Source of the DNA: Glycomyces sp. TRM65418
GTDB lineage: Bacteria > Actinomycetota > Actinomycetes > Mycobacteriales > Micromonosporaceae
Reading direction: 5' to 3'
Assembly (NCBI RefSeq): GCF_019710475.1
Contig: NZ_JAJFAX010000001.1
Location: 186,001 to 250,000, forward strand
DNA: 64,000 nt
Part shown: one piece after another, positions 40,538 to 52,606 of the stretch
Numbering within the stretch: position 1 is the first letter of the stretch
Layout of the letters: every line of letters starts with the position of its first letter
Translations under genes and position numbers: made by a program
Notes under the pieces: generated by a model
What the model saw: only the letters and a program-made list of their open reading frames with translations
Database searches by the model: none
Told to the model about the DNA's origin: nothing

Positions 40538-42670
40538 ATGGCAGAAAACGCGGCCCGGCCGCTCAGAGACGAAGCCGAAACGCTCCTGCGCGCCCTCGCC
40601 GGCGAGCATGCGCGGCTCCGAGAGGACCAGTGGCGCGCCATCGAGGCGCTCTGCGAGGGCGCGGCGGCGCCGGGGAGCGCCCACGGCAGCGCTGGCCGCC
40701 GTGTGCTCCTGGTGCAGCGCACCGGTTTCGGGAAGTCCGCGGTGTACTTCACCGCCACGGTGCTCCTGCGCCGCCGCGGCGCCGGCCCCACGGTGATCGT
40801 CTCGCCGCTGCTCGCGCTCATGCGCAACCAGATCGGGGCCGCCGAGCGCGCGGGCGTGCGCGCCCGCACCATCAACTCGGCCAACCCGGAGGACTGGGAC
40901 GCCATCGCGGAGGCCATCGCCGAGGACGCCGTCGACGTGCTGCTCATCAGCCCCGAGCGGCTCAACAACCCCGCGTTCCGCGACCACCAGCTCCCCAAGC
41001 TCGCCGCCGGCTGCGGCATGCTCGTGGTGGACGAGGCCCACTGCATCTCCGACTGGGGCCACGACTTCCGGCCCGACTACCGGCGCATCGCCACCTTCAT
41101 CGCGGAATTGCCCGACAGCGTCCCGGTCCTGGCGACCACCGCGACCGCGAACGCCCGCGTCTCCGACGACATCGCCGAGCAGCTCGACAGGCGGGACACC
41201 AGCACGCTCGTGCTCCGAGGCAGCCTCGACCGGGAATCCCTGCGGCTGTCCGTGGTCGAGCTGCCCGACAACGCCCACCGGCTCGCCTGGCTGGACGAGC
41301 ATCTGCCGCGCATCGAAGGCTCGGGCATCGTCTACACGCTCACCGTGGCCGCCGCCGAGGAGGTGAGCGACTACCTCTCCGGACGCGGCCACGCGGTCGC
41401 CTCCTACACCGGCCGCACCGACAACACCGAGCGCCTGCAGCGCGAGGAGGACCTGCTCGGCAACCGGCTCAAGGCGCTCGTGGCGACCAGCGCGCTCGGC
41501 ATGGGCTTCGACAAGCCCGACCTCGGATTCGTCGTCCACTTGGGAGCGCCGTCGTCGCCGGTGGCGTACTACCAGCAGATCGGCCGCGCGGGCCGGGCCC
41601 GCGACCGCGCCGAGGTGGTGCTGCTGCCCGGCAGCGAGGACCGGGCGATCTGGGAGTACTTCGGGTCACTGTCGTTTCCCTCGGAGGACGCGGTGCGGCG
41701 CACGCTCGACGTGCTCGCGGCCGAGGGCCGGGCGCTGTCGACGGCGGCGCTGGAGACGCGGGTCGATCTGCGCCGCACCCGTCTGGAGATGATGCTCAAG
41801 GTCCTCGACGTGGACGGCGCGGTACGGCGCGTGAAGGGCGGCTGGGAGGCCACCGGGGAGCCGTGGACCTACGACGCCGAGCGGTACGCGAAGGTGGCCG
41901 CGGCCCGGAAGCACGAGCAGGGGCGGATGCTCGCCTACGAGGCGACCGACCAGTGCCGCCTCGAGTTCCTGCGCCGGGAGCTGGACGACCCCGAGGCCGC
42001 GCCGTGCGGGCGGTGCGACAACTGCACCGGCGCCCGCACCGAGGCGAGCGTGTCGGCGGCCGCGGCCGAGGGGGCGGCGGCGGCGCTGTCGAAGCCCGGC
42101 GTGCCGTTCGAGCCGAAGCGCATGTGGCCCACGGGGATGCAGGCGATCGGGATCGACCTGAAGGGGAAGATCCCGGCCGATCGGAGCGCGGAGCCGGGCC
42201 GGGCGTTGGCCAGGTTGTCGGACATCGGCTGGGGCGGTCCGCTGCGCGAGCTCCTGGCGGACGGCGTCGACCGGGAGGTCCCCGAGGACGTCTTCAAGGC
42301 GGTCGTGCAGGTGCTCGCGTCGTGGGACTGGGCGGAGCGGCCGACGGCGGTCGTCTCGATGGGGTCGCTGTCGCGTCCTCGCCTGGTCGACGGCCTGGCG
42401 GAGCGGATCGCGCGGTTGGGCCGCATGGAGTACCTGGGTTCGCTGGGGCGGGCCGCGGGTGCGGGCTCGGGCGCGCACCGCGCCAACAGCGCGCAGCGGC
42501 TGCAACAGGTGCTGGAGTCGTTCGCTGTGGACTTCCCGGTTCCGGCGTCGAGCGTGCTGCTGGTGGACGACGTGCGCGACAGCGGCTGGTCGATGACCGT
42601 GGCGGCCATGCGGTTGCGCGAAGCGGGGGCTGCGGCCGTCTACCCGTTGGCCCTCGCCTTGCAGGCCTGA
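40538..42670 (+). CDS. recQ: RecQ-type DNA helicase fused to a phosphoribosyltransferase domain
   Basis: The 710-residue protein starts with a superfamily 2 helicase: Walker A VQRTGFGKSAVYFTATV, the DEAH box LVVDEAHCISDWGHDFRPDY with the RecQ aromatic-rich loop, LATTATANARVSDD, and motif VI YYQQIGRAGRARDRAEVV. A Cys4 zinc site follows (CRLEFLRRE...CGRCDNC). No HRDC domain is seen; residues 530-710 instead form a type I phosphoribosyltransferase fold with the PRPP loop SVLLVDDVRDSGWSMTVAAM. This RecQ-PRT layout occurs in actinobacteria; the role of the second domain is unknown. TAGAAC ends seven bases before the ATG at 40538. Confidence 0.9.
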   Translation: MAENAARPLRDEAETLLRALAGEHARLREDQWRAIEALCEGAAAPGSAHGSAGRRVLLVQRTGFGKSAVYFTATVLLRRRGAGPTVIVSPLLALMRNQIGAAERAGVRARTINSANPEDWDAIAEAIAEDAVDVLLISPERLNNPAFRDHQLPKLAAGCGMLVVDEAHCISDWGHDFRPDYRRIATFIAELPDSVPVLATTATANARVSDDIAEQLDRRDTSTLVLRGSLDRESLRLSVVELPDNAHRLAWLDEHLPRIEGSGIVYTLTVAAAEEVSDYLSGRGHAVASYTGRTDNTERLQREEDLLGNRLKALVATSALGMGFDKPDLGFVVHLGAPSSPVAYYQQIGRAGRARDRAEVVLLPGSEDRAIWEYFGSLSFPSEDAVRRTLDVLAAEGRALSTAALETRVDLRRTRLEMMLKVLDVDGAVRRVKGGWEATGEPWTYDAERYAKVAAARKHEQGRMLAYEATDQCRLEFLRRELDDPEAAPCGRCDNCTGARTEASVSAAAAEGAAAALSKPGVPFEPKRMWPTGMQAIGIDLKGKIPADRSAEPGRALARLSDIGWGGPLRELLADGVDREVPEDVFKAVVQVLASWDWAERPTAVVSMGSLSRPRLVDGLAERIARLGRMEYLGSLGRAAGAGSGAHRANSAQRLQQVLESFAVDFPVPASSVLLVDDVRDSGWSMTVAAMRLREAGAAAVYPLALALQA

Positions 42671-42791
42671 ATGGAGCGGTGGCTCGACCTGTCGCGTTGG
42701 GCGGGGCTGCGGCGGCGACGCCGACGGCCGCTTCCGCGGGCCGACCGACGCCGCCCGAGGCCTCTGCCTCACCCGCTGCGCCTGAGCCGCC

Positions 42792-42830
42792 GACGCCCGC
42801 CGGCCCCGACGTGACGGGCCTGCGGGCGTC
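42792..42830. terminator. Hairpin terminator between recQ and the first SGNH gene
   Basis: GACGCCCGC (42792-42800) pairs with GCGGGCGTC (42822-42830), and GGCCC (42802-42806) with GGGCC (42816-42820), with one C/T mismatch between. It separates convergent genes. Confidence 0.75.
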
Positions 42831-42835
42831 GGGCC

Positions 42836-43621
42836 TCACAGGGCTTCGAGCAGGGCCGGGAGGTAGCCGCCGCTGTGACCCGCGGCCTTGGGGTGGTACG
42901 GGATGTCGAGCAGGGTGAAGCCGTGGAGCCACGGCTGGCGCGAGCAGATCTCGTGGCCGGTGAACTCGTCGCGCACGTCCACATAGGTGAACCCGTGCGC
43001 GTCGGCGGCCGTTTCGATCACGGACGAGAGCACGTCGGCGCCGACGTTCATGCGCTGCTGCTCGGCGATGCTGATCGTCCCCAGCGCGTCGCAGGTGTTC
43101 CTGGCGGCGAAGAGGCGCGGATAGCCGGTCACGTAGACCTCGGCGTGCGGGGCGCGCTCCTCGATCGCGGTGTACACCGCGTCGAGCTTCGCGGGGAGTT
43201 CCTGAGTGGCCTTGCGCTCGGCCTCCTCGATCGCCGGGAAGCAGTCCGTCAAGGGGGCGATGCACGCCCGGATGGCAGAGGTCCAGTCGATGTCGTTGCC
43301 GCCGATGCCGATCGTGACCAGATCGGTCTCGGCGTCGAGCGCCTGCACCTGGTCCTCGAGCACGTCGCCGGTGGTCGCGCCCCCGCAGGCGACGAAGGTG
43401 AGCGACGCGCCCAGCTCCGCGGCGAGGAGCGGCGGGTGCGCCCGCCGCGAGCGCTGGCACATGTAGTCGGTGTAGGACCCGGCGCCCGAGCCCGACGTGT
43501 AGGAGTCGCCCAGGGCGACGTAGTCGAGCGGCGCGCCTTGGGCTTGGGCTGCGGCGGGGACGAGGATGAGGACGGCGAGTGAGGCGACCGCGATCGCCGC
43601 GGCCCGTCGGAGTCGGTGCAT
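42836..43621 (-). CDS. Secreted SGNH/GDSL hydrolase (copy 1)
   Basis: The 261-residue protein has a signal peptide (AAAIAVASLAVLILVPAAAQ, cleavage near AQA-QGA) and SGNH blocks: LDYVALGDSYTSGSGAG (block I Ser), FVACGGATTGDVL (block II Gly), DLVTIGIGGNDIDWTSA (block III Asn) and PYHPKAAGHSGGYLPAL (block V Asp-equivalent/His). It resembles the Streptomyces secreted lipase/esterase group (SCO-lipase-like) with six cysteines. AGGAG lies six bases before the ATG at 43621. It is a close paralogue of the next gene upstream on the same strand. Confidence 0.9.
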   Translation of the reverse strand: MHRLRRAAAIAVASLAVLILVPAAAQAQGAPLDYVALGDSYTSGSGAGSYTDYMCQRSRRAHPPLLAAELGASLTFVACGGATTGDVLEDQVQALDAETDLVTIGIGGNDIDWTSAIRACIAPLTDCFPAIEEAERKATQELPAKLDAVYTAIEERAPHAEVYVTGYPRLFAARNTCDALGTISIAEQQRMNVGADVLSSVIETAADAHGFTYVDVRDEFTGHEICSRQPWLHGFTLLDIPYHPKAAGHSGGYLPALLEAL

Positions 43622-43791
43622 GGGGAGCTCCTTCACGAAAGTCGTCATTGACTTGCCACATATTGTGAACTCATGAGTAACTTGTGGGGAACCCCTGCAC
43701 CGCCACAAATCGGGAACTTTACATATCCCGTTCTATAGTTCTCGTACTGCGTTGTGGGCCAGGCGGTTCAGCGGGCGACTCGATCATGGTC

Positions 43792-44580
43792 CTAGAGCGC
43801 TCCGGCGATCGCCGGGTAGTAGCCGTCGCGGTGCCCCATGGCGTTCGGGTGGTAGGACTCGGCGACAGGATGGCGCAGGCCGTGCAGGTACTCGACCTCG
43901 TCGCACACCGCGTGGCCCGCGAAGGCCTCGCGGACGTCCACATAGGTGAATCCGTGCCGCTCGGCGGTGCTCTGGAGCACCTCGGCGAGCCGGTCGGCCG
44001 CCTGGTTCATGCGCCGCTGCTCGGCGATGCTGTTCTGCCCGAACGCATCGCACGTGTCCCGCTCGTTGAACAGCCGCGGATAGCCGAGCACGTAGACCGC
44101 GGCGTTCGGGGCACGACCCGAGATCGCGCTGTACGCGCCGTCGAGCAGACCGGGCAGTTCGTCGCTCATGCGGGCCTCGGCCGCTTCGATGTCGTCGGTG
44201 CAGTCGGTCAACGGGGTGATACAGGTCCGGATGGCCTCGGCCCATCCGATGTCGTTGCCCCCGATGGTGACCGTGACCAGATCGGTCTCGGCGTCGAGTG
44301 AGTCGAGCTGCGTGGCCAGCAGATCGGCGGTCGTCGCGCCCGAACAGGCCGCGAACGCCAGCTCGGCCTCCAGCGCGTTCGCCAGGAGGCTCGGGTACGC
44401 CAGATTCGAGCGCAGGCACTCGTGGTCGAAGTAGTCGCCGGCGCCGGTCCCGGAAGAGTAGGAGTCGCCGAGCGCCGCGTACTCGGTCGCGAAAGGGAGC
44501 GCCTGGGCCGCGGCGGCGGGCAGGAGAACGAGCGGGGCGGCCGCGGCGAGGGCCGCGGCCGCAAGTCGGGCAGGGATCAT
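43792..44580 (-). CDS. Secreted SGNH/GDSL hydrolase (copy 2)
   Basis: The 262-residue protein repeats the layout of its neighbour: signal peptide (AAALAAAAPLVLLPAAAAQA), EYAALGDSYSSGTGAGDYF, FAACSGATTADLLATQ, DLVTVTIGGNDIGWAEAIRT and SYHPNAMGHRDGYYPAI. It shares identical short runs with copy 1 (YPRLF, IAEQ-RMN, HGFTYVDVR), pointing to a tandem duplication followed by divergence. The ATG at 44580 follows CGGAGC; upstream open codons to 44784 are not signal-like. It probably encodes an exported lipase or esterase. Confidence 0.9.
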   Translation of the reverse strand: MIPARLAAAALAAAAPLVLLPAAAAQALPFATEYAALGDSYSSGTGAGDYFDHECLRSNLAYPSLLANALEAELAFAACSGATTADLLATQLDSLDAETDLVTVTIGGNDIGWAEAIRTCITPLTDCTDDIEAAEARMSDELPGLLDGAYSAISGRAPNAAVYVLGYPRLFNERDTCDAFGQNSIAEQRRMNQAADRLAEVLQSTAERHGFTYVDVREAFAGHAVCDEVEYLHGLRHPVAESYHPNAMGHRDGYYPAIAGAL

Positions 44581-44806
44581 GCGGGCTCCGTTCCGAGTCG
44601 GTTCGAGAGGGAACGTTAATGCCCGAGCAGTGATATTCACGGAGGAAACCGCTAGAAACGGGAAAAGTGTCACAGAGACGACGCACCGGTCGTCGCGACG
44701 CGGCACGGCTCGAGCCGCGCGGGATTCAACGCCGCGGCGCCCGATCGACGCCGCGCTTTCCCCGAGACGCGGCGCTGACGTCACCCTCCTCCCCTACGCT
44801 GGACGC

Positions 44807-45367
44807 ATGGGTGAATCGACGGCACCGCGTCGCCGGACCATGTCCGACCAGGCGCTCATCGAAGGCACCGGCGCGGACTGGAAGACCTGGCTGGCCCTCC
44901 TCGACGAACGGGGCGCGGCCGAGCTCGACCACGCCGCCATCGCCCGGCTGCTGATGCGCGAGTTCGAGATCGACGGCTGGTGGGCCCAGTCCATCACCGT
45001 CGGCTATGAGCAGGAGCGCGGTGTGCGGGCACCGGGGCAGCGACCCGACGGCGCCTTCAGCGCCACCGTCTCCAAGACCCTGGACGTGCCGATCGGCGCG
45101 GCGTTCGAGCATCTGGCCGATCCCGAGACGCAGGCCGGATGGGTCGGCGACCTCGAGCTCGTCCAGCGCAGCGCCTCCCCGCCGGCATCGGTGCGCTTCG
45201 ACGCCTCGGACGGCAGCCGGGTCCTCGTGAACCTGTCGGTGCAGGGCGAGACGAAGACGGCCGTGCAGGTCGAGGTCGCGAAGCTCGCCTCCCCCGAGGA
45301 CGTCGGACCGGCCGAGGAGGCGTGGAAGACGCGTCTGGAGCGGCTCGCGGCGCAGCTGGGGAACTGA
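44807..45367 (+). CDS. DUF4287 / SRPBCC-like protein
   Basis: The 186-residue protein starts with a DUF4287-like helical segment (IEGTGADWKTWLALLDERGA; HAAIARLLMREFEIDGWWAQ; SITVGYEQERGVR) and continues with an SRPBCC/AHSA1-like half (FSATVSKTLDVPIGAAFEHL; WVGDLELVQRSASPP; VQVEVAKLASPEDVGP). This pairing is common in actinobacteria and its function is unassigned; SRPBCC folds bind hydrophobic ligands. TACGCT ends six bases before the ATG at 44807, giving a leaderless start. It is convergent with the EamA gene, seven bases apart. Confidence 0.83.
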   Translation: MGESTAPRRRTMSDQALIEGTGADWKTWLALLDERGAAELDHAAIARLLMREFEIDGWWAQSITVGYEQERGVRAPGQRPDGAFSATVSKTLDVPIGAAFEHLADPETQAGWVGDLELVQRSASPPASVRFDASDGSRVLVNLSVQGETKTAVQVEVAKLASPEDVGPAEEAWKTRLERLAAQLGN

Positions 45368-45375
45368 TCCGGCGC

Positions 45376-46314
45376 TTAAGACTTCGGCGCCGGCGCGGCG
45401 ACGTCGGTGGCCTCCACCGGCGGAACGGCGGCGGGCTCGCCCTGGCGTCCCCGCGACCGCGAGATCGCCACGCCGAGGAGCGCCAACGCACCGCCGGCGA
45501 GCGTCAGCCAGGTCGGGACCTCGCCGAGGAAGAGCCAGGACATGCCGACGACGATCGCCGGGACCACGTACGTCGTCGCGCCCAGCTTCCCCGCCGTGGT
45601 GTACCGCAGCGCGTAACCCCAGGTGAGGAAGGCCAGCGCGGTCGGGACCAGACCGAGATAGAGCACGTGGAGCGCCGCCGAGGTCGGCGCGGACTCCAGC
45701 TGGGAGAACAGGAGCGGGGCGAACGGCAGGCACAGGACCGCGGCGATCGCGTTGCCGAAGGCGGTGAACTGCAGCGTGGTGCAGTGGCGCAGGGTGGGTT
45801 TCTGGACGACCGCGCTGATGGCGTACGTCAGGGCCGAGACCAGGCACAGCAGCACCCCGGCGATCGAGGCGGCGCCGTCGCGGGACATCGAGAGGCTCAC
45901 GACCGCGACCCCCGCGAAGGAGATGGCGATGCCGATGAAGAGGCGGGGCGGGAAGCCCTCCTTGAGGACCCAGCCGCCGAACAGCGCGATGAGGATCGGT
46001 CCGATGTTGACGATGAGCGCGGCGGTCCCGGCGTCGACGAGCTGCTCGCCCCAGTTGAGGGCGACCATGTAGACGCCGAACCAGAGCACCCCGGCGGTGA
46101 GGATGCCGGGCCAGGCGCGGCGATCGGGCAGGCCTTCGCGGCGGACGGCCCACACGGCGAGGAGGACGATGCCGGCGACGGCGGCGCGGCCGAGGGTGAG
46201 CGGCCCCGGGTCGAGGTGCTGGCCCGCGTCCCGGATGGACACGAAGGCCGAAGCCCAGCACAGGACGGTGACGCCGATGGCCAGGGCGGCACGGGTGTGG
46301 ATACGCTCGCTCAC
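45376..46314 (-). CDS. EamA family (DMT superfamily) transporter
   Basis: This 312-residue membrane protein has ten predicted helices in two EamA repeats: ALAIGVTVLCWASAFVSIRD, LTLGRAAVAGIVLLAVWAVR, AALIVNIGPILIALFGGWVL in the first, and GVLLCLVSALTYAISAVVQK, ALAFLTWGYALRYTTAGKLG, WLTLAGGALALLGVAISRSR in the second. Such proteins export amino acids or other metabolites. The GTG start at 46314 is supported by GAGGAG nine bases upstream; the frame further upstream is Arg/Pro-rich. The substrate is unknown. Confidence 0.88.
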   Translation of the reverse strand: MSERIHTRAALAIGVTVLCWASAFVSIRDAGQHLDPGPLTLGRAAVAGIVLLAVWAVRREGLPDRRAWPGILTAGVLWFGVYMVALNWGEQLVDAGTAALIVNIGPILIALFGGWVLKEGFPPRLFIGIAISFAGVAVVSLSMSRDGAASIAGVLLCLVSALTYAISAVVQKPTLRHCTTLQFTAFGNAIAAVLCLPFAPLLFSQLESAPTSAALHVLYLGLVPTALAFLTWGYALRYTTAGKLGATTYVVPAIVVGMSWLFLGEVPTWLTLAGGALALLGVAISRSRGRQGEPAAVPPVEATDVAAPAPKS

Positions 46315-46466
46315 GGGCGTTGGCTCCTCGGGACGGGCGGCGGTCGGGTGGGCGCCGCGGACGGACGGGCGCGGGTGACGCCGGGCCAAACCTAGCATCG
46401 AGGTCGGGTTCCGGGCATCTGTTGAATGACGGGGAACCGGGTCGCGCCGGGCGGCGTCTTAAGGAC

Positions 46467-47138
46467 ATGATGGGACACATGACTATGCAACGGTTGATCC
46501 CGGTCGCGGCGCTGCTCATGCTGGCGGCGTGCGGGCAGGGCGCGGATTCCGGAAGCGAGGGCGGGCCCGACGCGACCTCGCCGACCACGACGCAGACCGG
46601 CGAGCCGGACGCGCCCGCCGACGGCGTGGTGTACCAGGGCGCGCTGACGGTGCTCCAGGGCGTCGACCGCGACGCGCCGGAGTTGTGCGGCGTGGTCGCG
46701 GAGTCGTACCCGCCGCAGTGCGGGGGCCTGCCGGTGACCGGCTGGGACTGGGACACGGTCGACCACGAGGAGGCCGAGGGCGTGCGGTGGGGCTCGTACA
46801 TCGTGACCGGCACGTACGACGGGAAGTCGCTGGTGCTCACCGAGGACCCGGTGTCGACCGAGACGGTCGACATGGACGACTACCCGCACCTGCAGTACGA
46901 GGAGCCGGAGATCGGCGACCCGGCCGAGGACTTGAGCGCCGAGGAACTGCAGGCGATCGCCGACGAGCTGACCACCGAGTTCCCGAGGATCGTGTACGGC
47001 GGCTGGGCCGACGAGCAGAACGGGGTGGCGCTGGTGGACACGCTGCTGGTGACCCCGGAGCTGGAGGCGTACGCGGCCGAGCACTACCCGGAGGACGCGG
47101 TGGTGTTCTCGACGGTGCTCAAGCCGATCGAGGAATAG
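46467..47138 (+). CDS. Putative lipoprotein of unknown function
   Basis: The 223-residue protein has a short lipoprotein signal (MQRLIPVAALLMLAACGQG, lipobox LAAC) and an acidic, Thr/Ser/Gly-rich linker. The mature part is hydrophilic with WDWDTVDHEEAEGVRWGSYI and EELQAIADELTTEFPRIVYG. Several ATGs compete: 46467, 46470 and 46479. AAGGA directly precedes the first, and GGGA the last, so the exact start is uncertain. It is anchored on the outer face of the membrane. I do not recognise the family. It is divergent from the EamA gene. Confidence 0.75.
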   Translation: MMGHMTMQRLIPVAALLMLAACGQGADSGSEGGPDATSPTTTQTGEPDAPADGVVYQGALTVLQGVDRDAPELCGVVAESYPPQCGGLPVTGWDWDTVDHEEAEGVRWGSYIVTGTYDGKSLVLTEDPVSTETVDMDDYPHLQYEEPEIGDPAEDLSAEELQAIADELTTEFPRIVYGGWADEQNGVALVDTLLVTPELEAYAAEHYPEDAVVFSTVLKPIEE

Positions 47139-50561
<3,423 letters not shown>

Positions 50562-50574
50562 GACCGCACGCGTT

Positions 50575-50603
50575 CGGGCCGGGCCACTGCGTGGCCCGGC
50601 CCG
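50575..50603 (+). terminator. 13-bp hairpin terminator after lacZ
   Basis: CGGGCCGGGCCAC (50575-50587) pairs perfectly with GTGGCCCGGCCCG (50591-50603) around the loop TGC, 13 bases after the stop. Confidence 0.8.
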
Positions 50604-50719
50604 ATGCGCTCGGTGCGCCGCTCCTGATGCCTACGGCGGCCTGCGCCGTGGGCGGCGAGCGGTGCCCGCCTCAGTCGGTCTGCCGCGGCGGCCTGGGCCG
50701 CCGGGCGAGTGCCGACCGG

Positions 50720-50953
50720 TCAGCGACGCTCGTTGTGCCGCCGATCGTCGTCGGTGAGACGCTCCTTGGCGTCGTGGAGCTTGTCGTCGCCTTCCTCTCG
50801 GAAGTCGTGGAACTCTTCCTTGGCCTTGCCTTTGAGCTCTTCGGCTCGACCCTCGTTGGCCATGCTGTGGTTGTCGGTCGCGTCGCCGACCTTCTCCTTA
50901 GCGCGGCCCTTGAGCTGTTCGGCCTTGTCCTTCGCTTTGTCGAAAGCGCCCAT
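50720..50953 (-). CDS. CsbD family stress protein
   Basis: This 77-residue highly charged protein matches CsbD: GAFDKAKDKAEQLKGRAKEK at the start and GRAEELKGKAKEEFHDFREE in the middle, a repeated KxKExxG pattern. CsbD-type proteins are small, helical or disordered, and induced by sigma-B-type stress. AAAGGA lies about nine bases before the ATG at 50953. It stands alone. Its molecular role is not known. Confidence 0.87.
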   Translation of the reverse strand: MGAFDKAKDKAEQLKGRAKEKVGDATDNHSMANEGRAEELKGKAKEEFHDFREEGDDKLHDAKERLTDDDRRHNERR

Positions 50954-51040
50954 GTGTGCCGTCCTTTCAACGAACGGGAATTTCCATCGGGGGTGTACCC
51001 GGTCTGAGCGACGGCCACACCTCCCGTGGTCAGGCCCCGA

Positions 51041-52606
51041 TCACTCGGCGGGCGTGACGTAGGTGTCGAGATCGGGCAGCTCGGCGGGATTGGCCGGGTA
51101 GGGCAGGGGCACCACCGGCACCCATTTGCCGCCCGGGTTGCCGCCGCGGTTGCTCGCGAAGCTCAGCGTGCCCGTCGCGCCGCGCACCACCTGCTCGCTG
51201 TTGAGCAGCAGCAGGTGCTCCCGGACGTCCACCGGCAGCGGCGCCGCGACCTCCCACGGGTTCGTGATCCGCACGGCGAGGATCGCCGTCGCGAGCGCGT
51301 CGTGGTAGGTCATGGCGTAGCCGTCGGCGAGGGAGTGGGGGTCGCGGTCGACGAGGGTCGTGTAGTCCTCGTGGAACGCCGCGAACCACTCGGGGGCGGG
51401 GGTCGCGCCCGTGGCCCAGCCGGGATCGGCCCCGGCGGCGTAGAACACCTCGAGCCGGCCGGCGTCGACCCATTCGGCGATCTCCCGCTCGCGCTGCATG
51501 TCGGTGCCGGTGACGCCGAAGAGGACGGTGAGCGGCCGGTCCAGGCAGGCGCGGACGCTGAGCGCCTCCAAGAAGACCTTCAGGTCGGGTTCGCGCCCCG
51601 CGAACAGGACCGCTTCGGTCTCGGCCGCGCAGATGTTGCGGGTGATCGGGTCGAACACCTCGGGGCCGCCGGACTGGATGGAGCGGCCGGGGAACGGCTG
51701 GTGCGACCCGGCGATGTAGTCGGCGAGCTCGGCCTCATAGGCGGTGCGCAGGGTGGTGGTGTAGCGGTCCTGGGCGGTGCTGTCGTAGACGAGGACGGCC
51801 GAGGCGATGTCCCCGCGCGCGTCGAGGTAGCGGCGCAGGGCGACGGCGAAGTCGGTGTTGCTGGGCGCGGTGCGGATGAGGCCGTCGATGGCGTCGTGGT
51901 CGATGCCGTCGGCGGTGGTGACACCGGTGACCATCGGGATGCCGGCCGCCGACAGGCGCTCGGCGGCGGCGACGGTGTTGTCGCTGCTGACGCCCTGGCC
52001 CATGACGGCGACGAGTGGGACGTCGTCGTCGACCATGTCCTCGAGCCGCCCGACGGTGTACTCCCAGTGGGTCTGGCGGGCGCCTTCGTTGGCGAGCACG
52101 AGCTGGACGTACCGGAGCCGGTCGCCGAGCTCCTGGGTGCGGTTGGCGCGGTGCAGGGCGACGTAGGCGCCTTCGAGAGCGCTCTGGATCTTGTCGGCGC
52201 TCATGGCGCTGTCCTCGGTGGTGGTCAGGGTCGTGAGCAGGGCGATCCTGACGAGCGGCAGCCCCTCGGCGGCGGCCTGCCGGGCGGCCCAGTCGTTCTC
52301 GGCCTTGATGTCCTCCTGGATGCGGGTGAACTGGTCCTGGAAGACGAAGGAGCCGTCGGTGACGCCGACGCATTCGCCGCCGAGTTCGCGGACGCCGCTG
52401 CCGAGGCCCCCGCATCGCAGGTCGGCCCAGAGTCGCGGGCCGAAGACGACGGCGGCGACCGCCACGACGGCGACCGTGGTCAGGATCGCGAATCGGCGCA
52501 GCCGACGCCGACGCTTCGCCCAGAGGAACGAGCCGGGGCTGGGCGGGAGGGAGAGCGGGCCGTCCGCGGGGGCGTCGGTGTCGGCCGAGGTCGCTTGCTC
52601 GCTCAT
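51041..52606 (-). CDS. Membrane-anchored type I periplasmic-binding-fold protein
   Basis: The 521-residue protein has a short inside tail with a basic KRRRRLRR stretch, one membrane helix at about 39-57 (AILTTVAVVAVAAVVFG), and a large outside domain of the branched-chain amino acid receptor type: LVRIALLTTLTTTEDSAMSA, VPLVAVMGQGVSSDNTVAAA, RLSAAGIPMVTGVTTAD, ASAVLVYDSTAQDRYTTTLR and ATGTLSFASNRGGNPGGKWV. A Cys pair follows the helix (RCGGLGSGVRELGGECVGV). There is no lipobox and no transporter genes are nearby, so it looks like a receptor, not a transport component. Its ATG overlaps the stop of the next gene upstream. Confidence 0.8.
   Translation of the reverse strand: MSEQATSADTDAPADGPLSLPPSPGSFLWAKRRRRLRRFAILTTVAVVAVAAVVFGPRLWADLRCGGLGSGVRELGGECVGVTDGSFVFQDQFTRIQEDIKAENDWAARQAAAEGLPLVRIALLTTLTTTEDSAMSADKIQSALEGAYVALHRANRTQELGDRLRYVQLVLANEGARQTHWEYTVGRLEDMVDDDVPLVAVMGQGVSSDNTVAAAERLSAAGIPMVTGVTTADGIDHDAIDGLIRTAPSNTDFAVALRRYLDARGDIASAVLVYDSTAQDRYTTTLRTAYEAELADYIAGSHQPFPGRSIQSGGPEVFDPITRNICAAETEAVLFAGREPDLKVFLEALSVRACLDRPLTVLFGVTGTDMQREREIAEWVDAGRLEVFYAAGADPGWATGATPAPEWFAAFHEDYTTLVDRDPHSLADGYAMTYHDALATAILAVRITNPWEVAAPLPVDVREHLLLLNSEQVVRGATGTLSFASNRGGNPGGKWVPVVPLPYPANPAELPDLDTYVTPAE

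Noticed and set aside
51041-52606. Branched-chain amino acid ABC transporter binding protein
   Set aside because: It has an N-terminal membrane helix rather than a lipoprotein signal, and no permease or ATPase genes are nearby.
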